Assembly: GCF_000735585.1 (NCBI RefSeq)
Contig: NZ_JNNO01000003.1
Coordinates: 62,001 to 126,000 of the forward strand
Reading direction: 5' to 3'
Source: Devosia sp. LC5
Lineage (GTDB): Bacteria > Pseudomonadota > Alphaproteobacteria > Rhizobiales > Devosiaceae
Length of the DNA stretch: 64,000 nt
Under the pieces are notes generated by a model that saw nothing but the letters and a program-made list of their open reading frames with translations, was not told the DNA's origin and ran no database searches. The position numbers and the translations under genes are program-made. Numbering within the stretch: position 1 is the first letter of the stretch; each line of letters opens with the position of its first letter. Shown here in pieces: positions 54,893 through 63,844 of the stretch.

Positions 54893-56479
54893 ATGGACCA
54901 TTTGGCACTCCCCACCGCAATGATAGAGACGCCGACGGTTCTGGCCGACTGGGTTATCGTGCTGCCGCTGGTGCTGGCGCTGCTGGGCGCAGCATTGCTG
55001 CTGATGCTGCGGCAGATCCGGCATGTGCCGGCGCTGATTGCGGGACTGGTGGTCATCGCCATCATCGCCTGCGAGGTGGCGCTGCTGCAGCGCATCGCGG
55101 TCGAGGGGCCGCTGAGCATGACCATGGGCAAATGGCTGCCGCCCTTCGGTATCAGCTTCACCGCCGATATTTTCGGCGCCGGTTTTGCGCTGGCGGCGGC
55201 TTTGGTGACGCTGATTGTCATCATCTATGCCGAGGGTGAGCGCGGGCCTGATGAGCGCGGTGACGGCTTTCACGCGCTGGTACTGCTGCTTTTGGCCGGG
55301 GTGACCGGGGCGTTCCTGACCGGCGATCTGTTCAATCTCTATGTCTGGTTCGAGGTGATGCTGATCGCCTCGTTCGGGTTGATCGTCACCGGCGGGCGGC
55401 CATTGCAACTCGATGGTGCAGTGAAATATGGCTTCCTCAATTTCCTCGCCACCACGCTGTTCCTGCTGTCGCTGGGGCTGATCTATGGGCTGCTCGGCAC
55501 GCTCAACATGGCCGATATTATCGGCAAGGCGACAACCGCCAATCCGGCGGCGCTGACCGGCATTGCGGCGCTGCTGCTGCTGGCCTTTGGCATGAAGGCG
55601 GCGGCGTTTCCGCTCAATGCCTGGTTGCCTGCCTCCTATCACACACCGCCTGCGGTAATTTCCGCGCTGTTTGCCGGCCTGCTCACCAAGGTGGGCGTCT
55701 ATGCGCTGCTGCGGGCGCTGGTGCAGCTGTTGCCAGCGAGCCGGGACATTCTGGAGCCGGCTTTGCTGCTGGTCGCCATCGCAACGCTGCTGATTGCCCC
55801 GCTCGGAGCGATTGCCGAAACCAATCTGCGCCGCGCCATCGGCTTCCTGGTGATCGGCGGCATCGGGGCGGTGCTGGCGGGTATCGCGCTGCCCTCTGAA
55901 GGCGGCGTGGCCGGGGCGGCGCTCTATGTGTTCCACGCCATCCTCACCATGACCGCGCTGTATCTTGTTGCCGGGCTGATCGAGCGGCGCACGGGGCAGC
56001 GCGATACGCGGCTCATGGGCGGGCTTTATGCCGCCAGCACGCCGCTTTCGGTGTTGTTTTTGGTGCTGGTGCTGGCGACGGCGGGCGTGCCGCCCTTCCT
56101 CGGTTTCTGGCCGAAACTGCTGCTACTCGATGCCGGGTTGCAGCAGGCACTGGCGGGGGACTGGGCCGATGGCGTACTGGTGCTGGCGCTGCTGGCCAAT
56201 GCAGTGCTGACGCTGATTGCCGGCTCGCGGCTATGGGCGCATGTCTTCTGGCGCTCGGGCGCCGAGGGAGCATCCGAGCATGAGACGATAACCTTGCGCA
56301 CGCCCGGCGCGCGTGAACAATGGTTCGGCCTGGGTGCGAGCGTCGTACTCACGGCGCTGATCGTGCTGGCCGGGCTGTGGCCCAACCTGTTATTTGAAGG
56401 CGCGCGCACCGGGGCCGCAGATCTGGTCGATCCGGCGCGCTATATCGCGGCGGTCGGCCTGGCGGAGGCGACGCCATGA
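54893..56479 (+). CDS. mrpD: Mrp antiporter subunit D
   Basis: A 528-residue NuoM/N-like proton-pumping subunit with about fourteen helices. LVLLLLAGVTGAFLTGDLFN, then LNFLATTLFLLSLGLIYGLL and FGMKAAAFPLNAWLPASYHT hold the conserved Glu and Lys residues of the proton path. It starts one base after the mrpC stop and overlaps mrpE by four bases. Confidence 0.94.
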   Translation: MDHLALPTAMIETPTVLADWVIVLPLVLALLGAALLLMLRQIRHVPALIAGLVVIAIIACEVALLQRIAVEGPLSMTMGKWLPPFGISFTADIFGAGFALAAALVTLIVIIYAEGERGPDERGDGFHALVLLLLAGVTGAFLTGDLFNLYVWFEVMLIASFGLIVTGGRPLQLDGAVKYGFLNFLATTLFLLSLGLIYGLLGTLNMADIIGKATTANPAALTGIAALLLLAFGMKAAAFPLNAWLPASYHTPPAVISALFAGLLTKVGVYALLRALVQLLPASRDILEPALLLVAIATLLIAPLGAIAETNLRRAIGFLVIGGIGAVLAGIALPSEGGVAGAALYVFHAILTMTALYLVAGLIERRTGQRDTRLMGGLYAASTPLSVLFLVLVLATAGVPPFLGFWPKLLLLDAGLQQALAGDWADGVLVLALLANAVLTLIAGSRLWAHVFWRSGAEGASEHETITLRTPGAREQWFGLGASVVLTALIVLAGLWPNLLFEGARTGAADLVDPARYIAAVGLAEATP

Positions 56480-56955
56480 GCCCGGCAGCAATCGTCATCG
56501 TGCTGGCACTGGGCTGGGCAGCCATTACCGGCAATTTCTCGGGGCTGAACCTGCTCTTTGGTGCAGCCATCGGAGCAATTGCAGTCCTGCTGTTGCGCCG
56601 TGCCTTCGCGCCGCCTCGCGCCCTGCGCAAATTGCGGCGAATCAGCTCGCTGGCCCTGCTGTTTGTCTATGAGCTGATGCTGAGCGCCATTCGCGTGGCC
56701 ATTATCGTGGTGACACCGGACCTCAAATCAGCGCTGCGGCCGGCCATTGTCGCGGTGCCGCTAACGGTCAAATCGGATGCCGAAATCACCCTCCTGGCCA
56801 ATCTGATCACGCTGACGCCGGGCACGCTGAGCATAGATGTGTCCGAAGATCGTGGCGTGCTTTATGTGCATGCACTGACGCTGTCGACGCGCGAAGCGCT
56901 GATCGCCGATATCGCCAAGGGCTTTGAGATCAAGGTCAAGGAGGTATTTGAATGA
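56476..56955 (+). CDS. mrpE: Mrp antiporter subunit E
   Basis: A 159-residue protein with two or three N-terminal helices and a cytoplasmic C-terminal part. [20 protein letters not shown] then [19 protein letters not shown] is the MnhE signature. Overlaps both mrpD and mrpF by four bases. Confidence 0.93.
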   Translation: MSPAAIVIVLALGWAAITGNFSGLNLLFGAAIGAIAVLLLRRAFAPPRALRKLRRISSLALLFVYELMLSAIRVAIIVVTPDLKSALRPAIVAVPLTVKSDAEITLLANLITLTPGTLSIDVSEDRGVLYVHALTLSTREALIADIAKGFEIKVKEVFE

Positions 56956-57260
56956 GCGCGACCGTGCTCTCCGTGGTGACCATGATTGCCCTGGTCATCC
57001 TCGCCCTGGCGCTGCTGCTGTCGGTGGTGCGGGTGATCATCGGGCCAAGCCTGCCCGATCGCGTGCTGGCGCTCGACCTGCTCACCGTGTCGGCCATGGG
57101 CTTTGTCGGCACTATCGCGATCCGCACCGGCCGTGCGCTTTATCTCGATATCGCCATTGCCCTGGCGCTTTTGGGCTTTCTGGCCACGGTGGGTTTTGCC
57201 CGTTACATACTGTCGCGCCAGCGGCCGCTCAGCGGCTCCGGCGGGGAGGGCCATCCATGA
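56952..57260 (+). CDS. mrpF: Mrp antiporter subunit F
   Basis: A 102-residue protein with three helices. [20 protein letters not shown], typical of MnhF, lies at about residues 25-44. Overlaps mrpE and mrpG by four bases. Confidence 0.93.
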   Translation: MSATVLSVVTMIALVILALALLLSVVRVIIGPSLPDRVLALDLLTVSAMGFVGTIAIRTGRALYLDIAIALALLGFLATVGFARYILSRQRPLSGSGGEGHP

Positions 57261-57604
57261 CGGACGCGCTGATCTATCTGGGCTGCGCTGCATTGCTGGC
57301 AGGCGCAATATTCACGCTGCTGGCGGCCATCGGCGTGTTAAGGCTGCCCGACCTCTATATGCGCATGCACGCGGCGTCCAAGGCGGGTGCGGTGGGCGGC
57401 GGATTGATTTTGCTTGCCGTGGCATTGGTTTGCTTTGATGCGGCGGTGGCGTTGCGCGCAATAATTGGCGTGGGCTTCTTGTTGTTGACTACGCCGGTGT
57501 CGGCCCACCTGCTGGCGCGGGCAAGTCATTATGCCGGCTATCGTGCAGACGAATTGATGGAAATCGACGAGCTCAAGTCTAAAAGTGGCCAAAGTTTGAT
57601 GTGA
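57257..57604 (+). CDS. mrpG: Mrp antiporter subunit G
   Basis: A 115-residue protein with three helices. [20 protein letters not shown] with [20 protein letters not shown] is the MnhG signature. The ATG at 57257 overlaps the mrpF stop. It completes mrpABCDEFG, so the antiporter should be functional in Na+ or K+ and pH homeostasis. Confidence 0.93.
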   Translation: MTDALIYLGCAALLAGAIFTLLAAIGVLRLPDLYMRMHAASKAGAVGGGLILLAVALVCFDAAVALRAIIGVGFLLLTTPVSAHLLARASHYAGYRADELMEIDELKSKSGQSLM

Positions 57605-57736
57605 TCATTTTACACCATTGTTACAGTAGCAATGTTGTGGACGTTGGGTTGCGTGTGGCAATAAACGGCACTAGAAATGAACGATGGTGGTGACCTAGCT
57701 TGTTGCTGCCCAATAAAAATAATGAAAGGTTGAACT

Positions 57737-58159
57737 ATGAGCGACAATACCGGAACGGCGGCCGGTTTTGAGAGCGATCTGATCGAACTCAGTACCGAGA
57801 TCGTCTCTGCCTATGTAAGTCATAATGCTGTGAGCCCAACCGATCTGCCCAAGCTGATCGCCGAAGTTCACGGCGCCCTGCGTGCCCTTCAGAACAACGA
57901 AGTTCCTGTTGCAATTGAAGAGCTTAAGCCTGCTGTACCCGTTCGTAAATCCGTTGCGGCCGATTACATCATCTGCCTGGAAGATGGTAAGAAGTTCAAG
58001 TCTTTGAAGCGCCATCTTCGCACCCACTACAATCTCTCGCCGGAAGAATACCGCGAGAAGTGGGGCCTGCCGGCCGACTACCCGATGGTTGCTCCGAATT
58101 ACTCGGCAACCCGCTCGAAGTTGGCCAAGGATAACGGCCTGGGCCGCAAGGCTGCTTAA
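57737..58159 (+). CDS. mucR: MucR/Ros-family zinc-finger regulator
   Basis: A 140-residue DNA-binding protein controlling surface polysaccharides and many other genes in alphaproteobacteria. The finger region is CLEDGKKFKSLKRHLRTHYN (C80, then D83 where classical Ros has the second Cys, H93, H97), followed by LSPEEYREKWGLPADYPMVA. The Asp variant is common in MucR proteins and Asp may take part in metal binding. AAAGG precedes the ATG. The next 230 bases are hairpin-rich. Confidence 0.93.
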   Translation: MSDNTGTAAGFESDLIELSTEIVSAYVSHNAVSPTDLPKLIAEVHGALRALQNNEVPVAIEELKPAVPVRKSVAADYIICLEDGKKFKSLKRHLRTHYNLSPEEYREKWGLPADYPMVAPNYSATRSKLAKDNGLGRKAA

Positions 58160-58171
58160 GCAGTCACGGCG

Positions 58172-58387
58172 ATTCGCCCATGTCCTCGGCAACAGGACAG
58201 TGGCGAAACGCAAATGTTTCAGCGGCCGCTCACGCAGCGTGTGGCCGCAGGAATTGGTTTTGACGGTAGCCGTCGGAGCCGTTGAGGTTCCGACCTCAGA
58301 CGGGGTCTGAATCTGGCCTGAGGCCAGGCGGATTCCGGGACGAACGCTGAAGAAAAAGGGTCGCGCATGTGATGCGCGGCCCTTTTT
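58172..58387 (+). ncRNA. Candidate structured 3'-UTR RNA or sRNA after mucR
   Basis: Six consecutive hairpins lie in about 160 bases and end in a strong terminator. Stems are TTCGCC/GGCGAA (58173/58202) over TGTCCT/AGGACA, GCGGCC/GGCCGC (58222/58243), GACGG/CCGTC (58262/58270), TGAGGT/ACCTCA with loop TCCG (58283/58293), TCAGAC/GTCTGA (58296/58305, sharing TCA with the previous stem), and CTGGCC/GGCCAG (58313/58322). No protein frame here is convincing. It does not match tmRNA, SRP, 6S or RNase P as far as I can tell. Confidence 0.4.
58353..58387. terminator. Strong bidirectional terminator
   Basis: AAAAAGGG-TCGCGCAT loop GTG ATGCGCGG-CCCTTTTT. The 10-bp GC-rich stem has one G-T pair, extended by A/T tracts on both sides, so it works for either strand. 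Confidence 0.9.
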
Positions 58388-58581
58388 GCGCTTTGGGGCT
58401 CAGCGCCAGGGCCGGGCGGTACCTGCCGAACAAATGCATGACATTGTGGGCGAACGGCATTGTGCATCTGGGTGGCGACCGCCCTTGCTTGCCAGGCGGT
58501 ATAAATTGGTATTAGCGTGTCTAGATTGGTATTGTCTGGACCCATCCATTGCGGGGCGGACGCAGCTGGCAGCGAGCGCGT

Positions 58582-59073
58582 ATGACCGATTTGCTTGTGA
58601 ACCTCTATTCCCGACGCCTTGGTGAGCTTGCCGGGCGCGTTGGTGATGTCGAGGCCAGCATTCGCGTCGCTCTGCCGCCTGAGCAGCATATCGTCACCGA
58701 CTGGGTGCGTGCCAATTTCAGCGCCTATTGGGCCAGTGAAGTCGCGGTCGCCATGGGGCACCAGCCGCCGGGCTGCCTGATTGCCATTGTGGATGGTGCG
58801 TTGGCGGGCTTTGCCTGTTACGACGCGACGGCGCGCGGGTTTTTCGGGCCGACCGGTGTGCATGAAACCATGCGCGGCAAGAAGCTCGGCTTGGCGCTGC
58901 TCTATCACGGCCTTATCGCGATGAAGGGGCAGGGCTATGCCTACGCGATCATTGGCTCGGCGGGGCCGGTGGATTTTTACGCCAATGCGGTGGGCGCCGT
59001 GCCGATCGTGGCGGACAAGGACGACATTTATCAGGGCCTGTTGCGGGTCAAACCCGTGGCTGGCCTGACATAG
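58582..59073 (+). CDS. GNAT-family N-acetyltransferase-like protein
   Basis: 163 residues. The acetyl-CoA-binding turn is FGPTGVHETMRGKKLGLALL (about 93-112), which matches the GNAT V/I-x-P-x-x-R-G-x-G pattern in degenerate form (R-G-K-K), and DFYANAVGAVPI near the end fits the C-terminal GNAT strand. The substrate is unknown. I chose the ATG at 58582, which has a GAGCG upstream. Two direct repeats ATTGGTATT (58505 and 58525) precede it. The NagZ-like gene follows closely, so both may act in cell-wall sugar handling. Confidence 0.78.
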   Translation: MTDLLVNLYSRRLGELAGRVGDVEASIRVALPPEQHIVTDWVRANFSAYWASEVAVAMGHQPPGCLIAIVDGALAGFACYDATARGFFGPTGVHETMRGKKLGLALLYHGLIAMKGQGYAYAIIGSAGPVDFYANAVGAVPIVADKDDIYQGLLRVKPVAGLT

Positions 59074-59089
59074 CTATGGAAAGCACTTG

Positions 59090-60112
59090 ATGGCCAGCAC
59101 ACCGCTCGCTCTTTTCGTCGGCATGCCGGGACTGGAACTATCCGCCGACGAGATCGCGTTTTTCCGCGAAACCAATCCCTACGGGCTGTTCCTGTTCCGG
59201 CGCAATCTGGACAATCCCGAACAGGCCAAGCGGCTGACGGCGCAGTTTCGCGAGGCGGTGGGCCGGGACGACGCGGCCGTCTTCATCGACCAGGAAGGCG
59301 GGCGCGTGCAGCGGCTCGACAATGGGCGCTGGCCCTCGTTCCGCAGCTTCGGTTCCTTTGGCGCGCTGGCGCAGAAGGATTTCGAGCTGGCCAAAAGGGC
59401 GCTGCGGCTATCGAGCCAGGCCATGGGCGCGATGATGGCGGAGCTCAATATCGATAGCGGCTGCACGCCGGTGGTCGATATGGCGCTCAAGGGCATGCAT
59501 GAAGTGATCGGGCAGCGCGCCTTTGGCGCCGATACCGAGATGATCGCCGCGCTGGGGCGCGAAGTGATCGCCGGCATGCTCGAAACCGGGGAAATCCCCG
59601 TGATGAAACATATTCCCGGCTATGGGCGGGTGACTGTCGATCCGCATTTCACCTGTCCGGTGGTCGACGCCTCGCTTGAAGACCTGATGGCGACCGATTT
59701 TGTGCCCTTCATCCGGCTCAAGGACACGCCCTGGGCCATGGTGGCGCATCTGATCTTTACGGCTTTCGATGCCGAGCGGCCGGCTTCGGTGTCGCCCATT
59801 ATCTGCGAGCTGATCCGCAATCAGCTCGATTATGACGGGGTGCTGATCACCGATTGCCTGAGCATGGAGGCGCTGAGCGGCACCTGGCCGGAGCGGGTGA
59901 CCCGGGCGCTGGACGCCGGATATGACATTGCGTTGCACAGCCAGGGCGACCTGGCCGCGAGCCAGGCTGCGGCGCGCGCCGCACGGCCGCTGAGCGAGGC
60001 CAGTCTGAAGCGAATTGCTGCCGCCAATGCCAAGCGGAGGAAATTGCGGGTCGACGTGCGGGCGCTGCATGCGGAAGTCGAGGAGATTTTTGCACAGAAC
60101 GGTATCGCCTAG
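59090..60112 (+). CDS. nagZ: Glycoside hydrolase family 3, NagZ-like beta-N-acetylhexosaminidase
   Basis: A 340-residue single-domain GH3 enzyme. IDQEGGRVQRL (about 66-76) and KHIPGYGRVTVDPH (173-186) match the NagZ loop, with His186 and Asp184 as the acid/base pair (in NagZ DSH). The nucleophile should be Asp255 in LITDCLSMEAL. It removes N-acetylglucosamine from cell-wall muropeptides. Odd: most NagZ have KHFPGHG; here Tyr replaces His. The ATG at 59090 follows a TTG. It lies 100 bases upstream of the peptide importer genes on the same strand. Confidence 0.88.
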   Translation: MASTPLALFVGMPGLELSADEIAFFRETNPYGLFLFRRNLDNPEQAKRLTAQFREAVGRDDAAVFIDQEGGRVQRLDNGRWPSFRSFGSFGALAQKDFELAKRALRLSSQAMGAMMAELNIDSGCTPVVDMALKGMHEVIGQRAFGADTEMIAALGREVIAGMLETGEIPVMKHIPGYGRVTVDPHFTCPVVDASLEDLMATDFVPFIRLKDTPWAMVAHLIFTAFDAERPASVSPIICELIRNQLDYDGVLITDCLSMEALSGTWPERVTRALDAGYDIALHSQGDLAASQAAARAARPLSEASLKRIAAANAKRRKLRVDVRALHAEVEEIFAQNGIA

Positions 60113-60215
60113 CTGCTCGTGGGGCTTGCCGCCCAAGTGTTTCGCTTGCTGGCGCGGGCTCCGCTCCAATAGACTTCGTCCTGTGGCCTGGGCCGCATCA
60201 TCCAGGGATAGATAA

Positions 60216-61193
60216 ATGAGTTTCTTGCTGCGGCGCCTCGCTTTCTACCTCGCCGCTTTCATTGCGGCGGCGACCATCAATTTCTTCCTGCCGCGGGTGA
60301 TGCCGGGCGATCCGATCCAGATGATGTTCGCCAGCGCCGGCTCGGAGCTGTCGCTGGAAAATCTCAACGCGCTCAAGCTCACCTTCGGCTTCATCGAAGC
60401 CCCGCTCTGGCAGCAATACCTGACCTATTTGCAAAGCGTGTTTACCGGCGACCTGGGCGTGTCGATCAAGTATTTCCCGCTGCCGGTTACCGAATTGCTG
60501 GCGCGCGCGCTGGTCTGGACTGTGGGGCTGATGGGGCTGGCAACCATTCTGAGCTTTACCTGCGGCACGCTGCTGGGCGCGCTGGCGGCGTGGCGGCGCG
60601 GCACGAGACTCGACACAATCATCTCGATGAGCGCGATCTTTTCGAGCTCGGTTCCCGCCGTGGTCATCTCGCTCGTCATGCTGTTCATCTTCGGCTACCA
60701 GCTGGGCTGGTTTCCCAGCGGCTATGCGGCCGACCCCATGCTTGATCCGGCTTTTTCGGCTCAATATATCGGCAGCGTCATCCGCCATGGCACGCTGCCC
60801 ATGCTGACCCTGTTCATCGTGCTGGTCGGCGGTTTTGCCGTGACCATGCGCAACAACATGATCAACCTTTTGGGCGAAGATTATATCGTCATGGGCCGCG
60901 CCAAGGGGCTGGGCGAGGGCCGGGTGATGCTGTGGTATGCGGCGCGCAATGCGCTGCTGCCCACCTTCAGTGCGCTGGCCATTGCCATCGGCACGGTGCT
61001 GGGCGGTTCACTGGTGACCGAGGTGGTGTTCAACTATCCGGGGCTCGGCAATGTGCTCTATCAGGCGATCCTGGCGCGGGACTATCCGGTGATCCAGGGG
61101 CAATTGCTGATCATGACCGGCGCCATGCTGGTTTCCAATTTCATCGTCGATCTGAGCTATGTGCTGCTCGATCCGCGCCTGAGGAAGGCCTGA
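60216..61193 (+). CDS. Dipeptide/oligopeptide ABC transporter permease (DppB/OppB type)
   Basis: A 325-residue permease with six hydrophobic segments. The N-terminus SFLLRRLAFYLAAFIAAATI, the PRVMPGDPIQMMF stretch and the EAA loop region MGRAKGLGEGRVMLWYAARN fit DppB/OppB. It is the first of a four-gene importer set. The start has GGGATAGAT upstream. No substrate-binding-protein gene is in view; it may be beyond 64000 or elsewhere. Confidence 0.9.
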   Translation: MSFLLRRLAFYLAAFIAAATINFFLPRVMPGDPIQMMFASAGSELSLENLNALKLTFGFIEAPLWQQYLTYLQSVFTGDLGVSIKYFPLPVTELLARALVWTVGLMGLATILSFTCGTLLGALAAWRRGTRLDTIISMSAIFSSSVPAVVISLVMLFIFGYQLGWFPSGYAADPMLDPAFSAQYIGSVIRHGTLPMLTLFIVLVGGFAVTMRNNMINLLGEDYIVMGRAKGLGEGRVMLWYAARNALLPTFSALAIAIGTVLGGSLVTEVVFNYPGLGNVLYQAILARDYPVIQGQLLIMTGAMLVSNFIVDLSYVLLDPRLRKA

Positions 61194-61196
61194 GCC

Positions 61197-62087
61197 ATGC
61201 AGCAACTCGTCTCGGGCCTGCTCCGTAATCGCAAGGCCGTGATTGGCGCGGTCATTCTGCTGCTGATCATCGTCGCGGCCTTTGCCGCGCCGCTGCTAAG
61301 CCAATATTCGCCCACGGCGCGGGTGGGCCGGCCGCATCAGCCGCCGTCACTTGAACATTGGCTGGGCACGACCCGCGTGGGCCGCGATGTATTCACCCAA
61401 CTGATCTACGGGGCGCGGACGTCGTTGGCGGTGGGCTTTGGCGCCGGGTTGATGATCACGCTCATCGGCACCATGCTGGGCATTATCGCCGGCTACAAAG
61501 GCGGGGTGATCGACGAGGTCATCAACTTCTTCACCAATATGGTGCTGGTCGTGCCAAACCTGCCGCTGCTGCTGGTGCTGGCCGCCTTTATCGGGCAGGC
61601 GAGCCCGCTGGTGATTGCCGTCATTCTGGGGCTGACATCGTGGGCCTGGGGTGTGCGGGTGACCCGGGCGGAAACGTTGTCTATCCGGCAGAAGGATTTC
61701 ATCAAATCGGCGGAGATGCTGGGAGAGCCCTCCTGGCGCATCATGGCGTTCGAGATTTTTCCCAATCTCATTTCCATCGTGGGGATTAATTTCATCGGCA
61801 GCGTCATCTTCGCGGTGATCACCGAGGCGACGCTCGAATTTCTGGGACTGGGCGATCCCAATACCGTCTCCTGGGGGATCATGCTCTACAATGCGCAAAA
61901 CGCCTCGGCCCTGTCGGTTGGGGCGTGGTGGGACCTGCTCTCGCCCTGTATTGCGCTGGCGCTGCTGGGGCTGAGCCTGGCGCTGATCAACTTTGCCATC
62001 GATGAAATCGCCAATCCCCGGCTGCGCACGGGCGGGCGGCTTGGGCGCTGGGCGGCCCTGGTGCAGGCCGGGGAGGGGCGGCTATGA
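61197..62087 (+). CDS. Dipeptide/oligopeptide ABC transporter permease (DppC/OppC type)
   Basis: A 296-residue permease. The N-terminal tail before helix 1 (LRNRKAVIGAVILLLIIVAA), a PPSLEHWLGTTRVGRDVFTQ linker (DxxGRDxxSR-like) and the EAA loop KSAEMLGEPSWRIMAFEIFP are typical of DppC. It starts three bases after the dppB-like gene and overlaps the next by four. Confidence 0.9.
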   Translation: MQQLVSGLLRNRKAVIGAVILLLIIVAAFAAPLLSQYSPTARVGRPHQPPSLEHWLGTTRVGRDVFTQLIYGARTSLAVGFGAGLMITLIGTMLGIIAGYKGGVIDEVINFFTNMVLVVPNLPLLLVLAAFIGQASPLVIAVILGLTSWAWGVRVTRAETLSIRQKDFIKSAEMLGEPSWRIMAFEIFPNLISIVGINFIGSVIFAVITEATLEFLGLGDPNTVSWGIMLYNAQNASALSVGAWWDLLSPCIALALLGLSLALINFAIDEIANPRLRTGGRLGRWAALVQAGEGRL

Positions 62088-62896
62088 GCGTGCCCGTCCT
62101 GTCGGTCAAAAACCTCTCCATCGACTATATCGGCGACGAGACGGACTTTCGTGCCGTTGATGATGTGAGCTTCGATATCGGCCCGGGCGAGTTCTTCGGG
62201 CTGGCCGGGGAATCGGGCTGCGGCAAGAGCACCATCGCCTTTGCCATCAGCCGGCTGCATCGCCCGCCGGCGCTGATCCGTTCGGGCGAGATCCTGCTGC
62301 AGGGCCGCAATGTGCTCGATCTCGACACCGAGCAATTGCGCAAGTTCCGCTGGAGCCAAGTGGCCATGGTGTTTCAAAGCGCCATGAATTCGCTCAATCC
62401 GGTGCTGACAATCGAGACGCAATTCTATGATGTGCTGCACACCCATCTCGGCATGAACCGGGCGCAGGCGCGGGAGCGGGCAGCCGAGCTGCTCAAACTG
62501 GTCGATATCTCGGTCGATCGGCTCAAATCTTATCCGCATCAATGCTCGGGCGGCATGCGGCAGCGCATCGTTATTGCCATATGCCTAGCGCTCAATCCCA
62601 AGCTGCTGATCATGGATGAGCCGACGACTGCGCTCGATGTGGTGGTGCAGCGTGAAATCCTGCAGCGCATCGACACGCTGCGGGGGGAACTCGGATTTTC
62701 CGTATTGTTCATCACCCATGATCTGGGGCTGATGGTGCAGGTGTGTGACCGGATCGGCGTGATGCTGGAAGGCAAGCTGGTCGAGGTCAATGCGGCGCAT
62801 GACATCTATACCGCCCCCCAGCATGACTATACCCGCAAGCTCTGGGCCTCGATGCCCCGGCTGCATGGCGAGCAGATCAGGCAGGGCGCCCAATAA
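62084..62896 (+). CDS. Dipeptide/oligopeptide ABC transporter ATPase (DppD type)
   Basis: 270 residues. Walker A AGESGCGKSTIAFA, Q-loop VAMVFQSAMNSLNPV, signature CSGGMRQRIVIAICL, Walker B LLIMDEPTTALDVV and H-loop ITHDLGLM are intact. It lacks the usual C-terminal oligopeptide-transporter extension with four Cys seen in many DppD proteins, so it is shorter than average. Overlaps the DppF-type gene by one base. Confidence 0.9.
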   Translation: MSVPVLSVKNLSIDYIGDETDFRAVDDVSFDIGPGEFFGLAGESGCGKSTIAFAISRLHRPPALIRSGEILLQGRNVLDLDTEQLRKFRWSQVAMVFQSAMNSLNPVLTIETQFYDVLHTHLGMNRAQARERAAELLKLVDISVDRLKSYPHQCSGGMRQRIVIAICLALNPKLLIMDEPTTALDVVVQREILQRIDTLRGELGFSVLFITHDLGLMVQVCDRIGVMLEGKLVEVNAAHDIYTAPQHDYTRKLWASMPRLHGEQIRQGAQ

Positions 62897-63795
62897 TGAT
62901 CGACCAAAATCCCGTCCTTGCGCTCGACAATGTCTCCAAGGTGTTCGGCAAGGGCGCCACACCCGTCTACGCCGCCCGCTCGGTATCCTTTGCCCTTCGG
63001 GCCGGCCGCACGCTGGCGCTGGTGGGTGAATCGGGCAGCGGCAAGACCACATGCGCGCGGCTGATCATGCGCGAATATCAACCCGATGAGGGGCAATTGC
63101 TGTTCCGGGGCGCGCCGGTGAGCCATTCGATGGCCGCCTATCGCCGGGCGGTACAGATGATCTTTCAAGACCCGTTTTCGGCGCTCAACCCGGCGCACAC
63201 GGTTCACTATCATCTGGAGCGGCCCTTGCGGCTGCACCAGAAGGGGCTGGGTGCGGCGCAGCGCAAGGCGGCGATTGAGGAATTGCTGGAGCGGGTCAAG
63301 CTCGATCCGGCCCTTATGGCGGCCAAGTTTCCCCATGAACTCTCGGGCGGTCAACGCCAGCGCATCAGCATTGCGCGGGCTCTGGCGGTGGGGCCGGAGG
63401 TCATCGTGGCCGATGAGCCGACCTCCATGCTGGACGTGTCGGTGCGGCTGGGCATTCTGAACCTGCTCAACGAGATGAAGCGCTCGCTGGGGTTGGCGCT
63501 GCTCTACATCACCCACGATATCGCGACGGCCCGCTACGTGGCCGAGGACATTATCGTGATGTATGCCGGCCAGATCGTGGAATGGGGGCCGACGGAAAGC
63601 GTGCTGAATAATCCCCAGCATGCCTATACTCGGCTGTTGCTATCGGCGGTGCCGGACCCGGATGTGAGGTTCGCCCAGTCGCAGTACAATGCTGAAATGG
63701 CCGATGTAGAAAATATCCGGCGATTATCGGCGGTGCCGCAGCCGGTGATCAGCGAGGTTGGGCCGGGGCATTTTATTCGGCCGATTGCGGGGTAG
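62896..63795 (+). CDS. Dipeptide/oligopeptide ABC transporter ATPase (DppF type)
   Basis: 299 residues. Walker A GESGSGKTTCARLI (about 46-59), Q-loop QMIFQDPFSALNPAH, signature LSGGQRQRISIARAL, Walker B VIVADEPTSMLDVSV and H-loop ITHDIATA. The C-terminal AYTRLLLSAVPDPD is the DppF tail. Together with the three preceding genes it forms one importer. The nearby NagZ-like gene hints at cell-wall peptides or amino-sugar oligomers as cargo; that is inference. Confidence 0.9.
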   Translation: MIDQNPVLALDNVSKVFGKGATPVYAARSVSFALRAGRTLALVGESGSGKTTCARLIMREYQPDEGQLLFRGAPVSHSMAAYRRAVQMIFQDPFSALNPAHTVHYHLERPLRLHQKGLGAAQRKAAIEELLERVKLDPALMAAKFPHELSGGQRQRISIARALAVGPEVIVADEPTSMLDVSVRLGILNLLNEMKRSLGLALLYITHDIATARYVAEDIIVMYAGQIVEWGPTESVLNNPQHAYTRLLLSAVPDPDVRFAQSQYNAEMADVENIRRLSAVPQPVISEVGPGHFIRPIAG

Positions 63796-63844
63796 GGGCG
63801 CACGACCTGCACTATGGCATCGCATACGATTTAGCGGCTCTTTC

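Noticed and set aside
58160-58390. tRNA, tmRNA, SRP or 6S RNA after mucR
   Set aside because: The stems do not build a cloverleaf and none of the conserved cores of those RNAs is visible.
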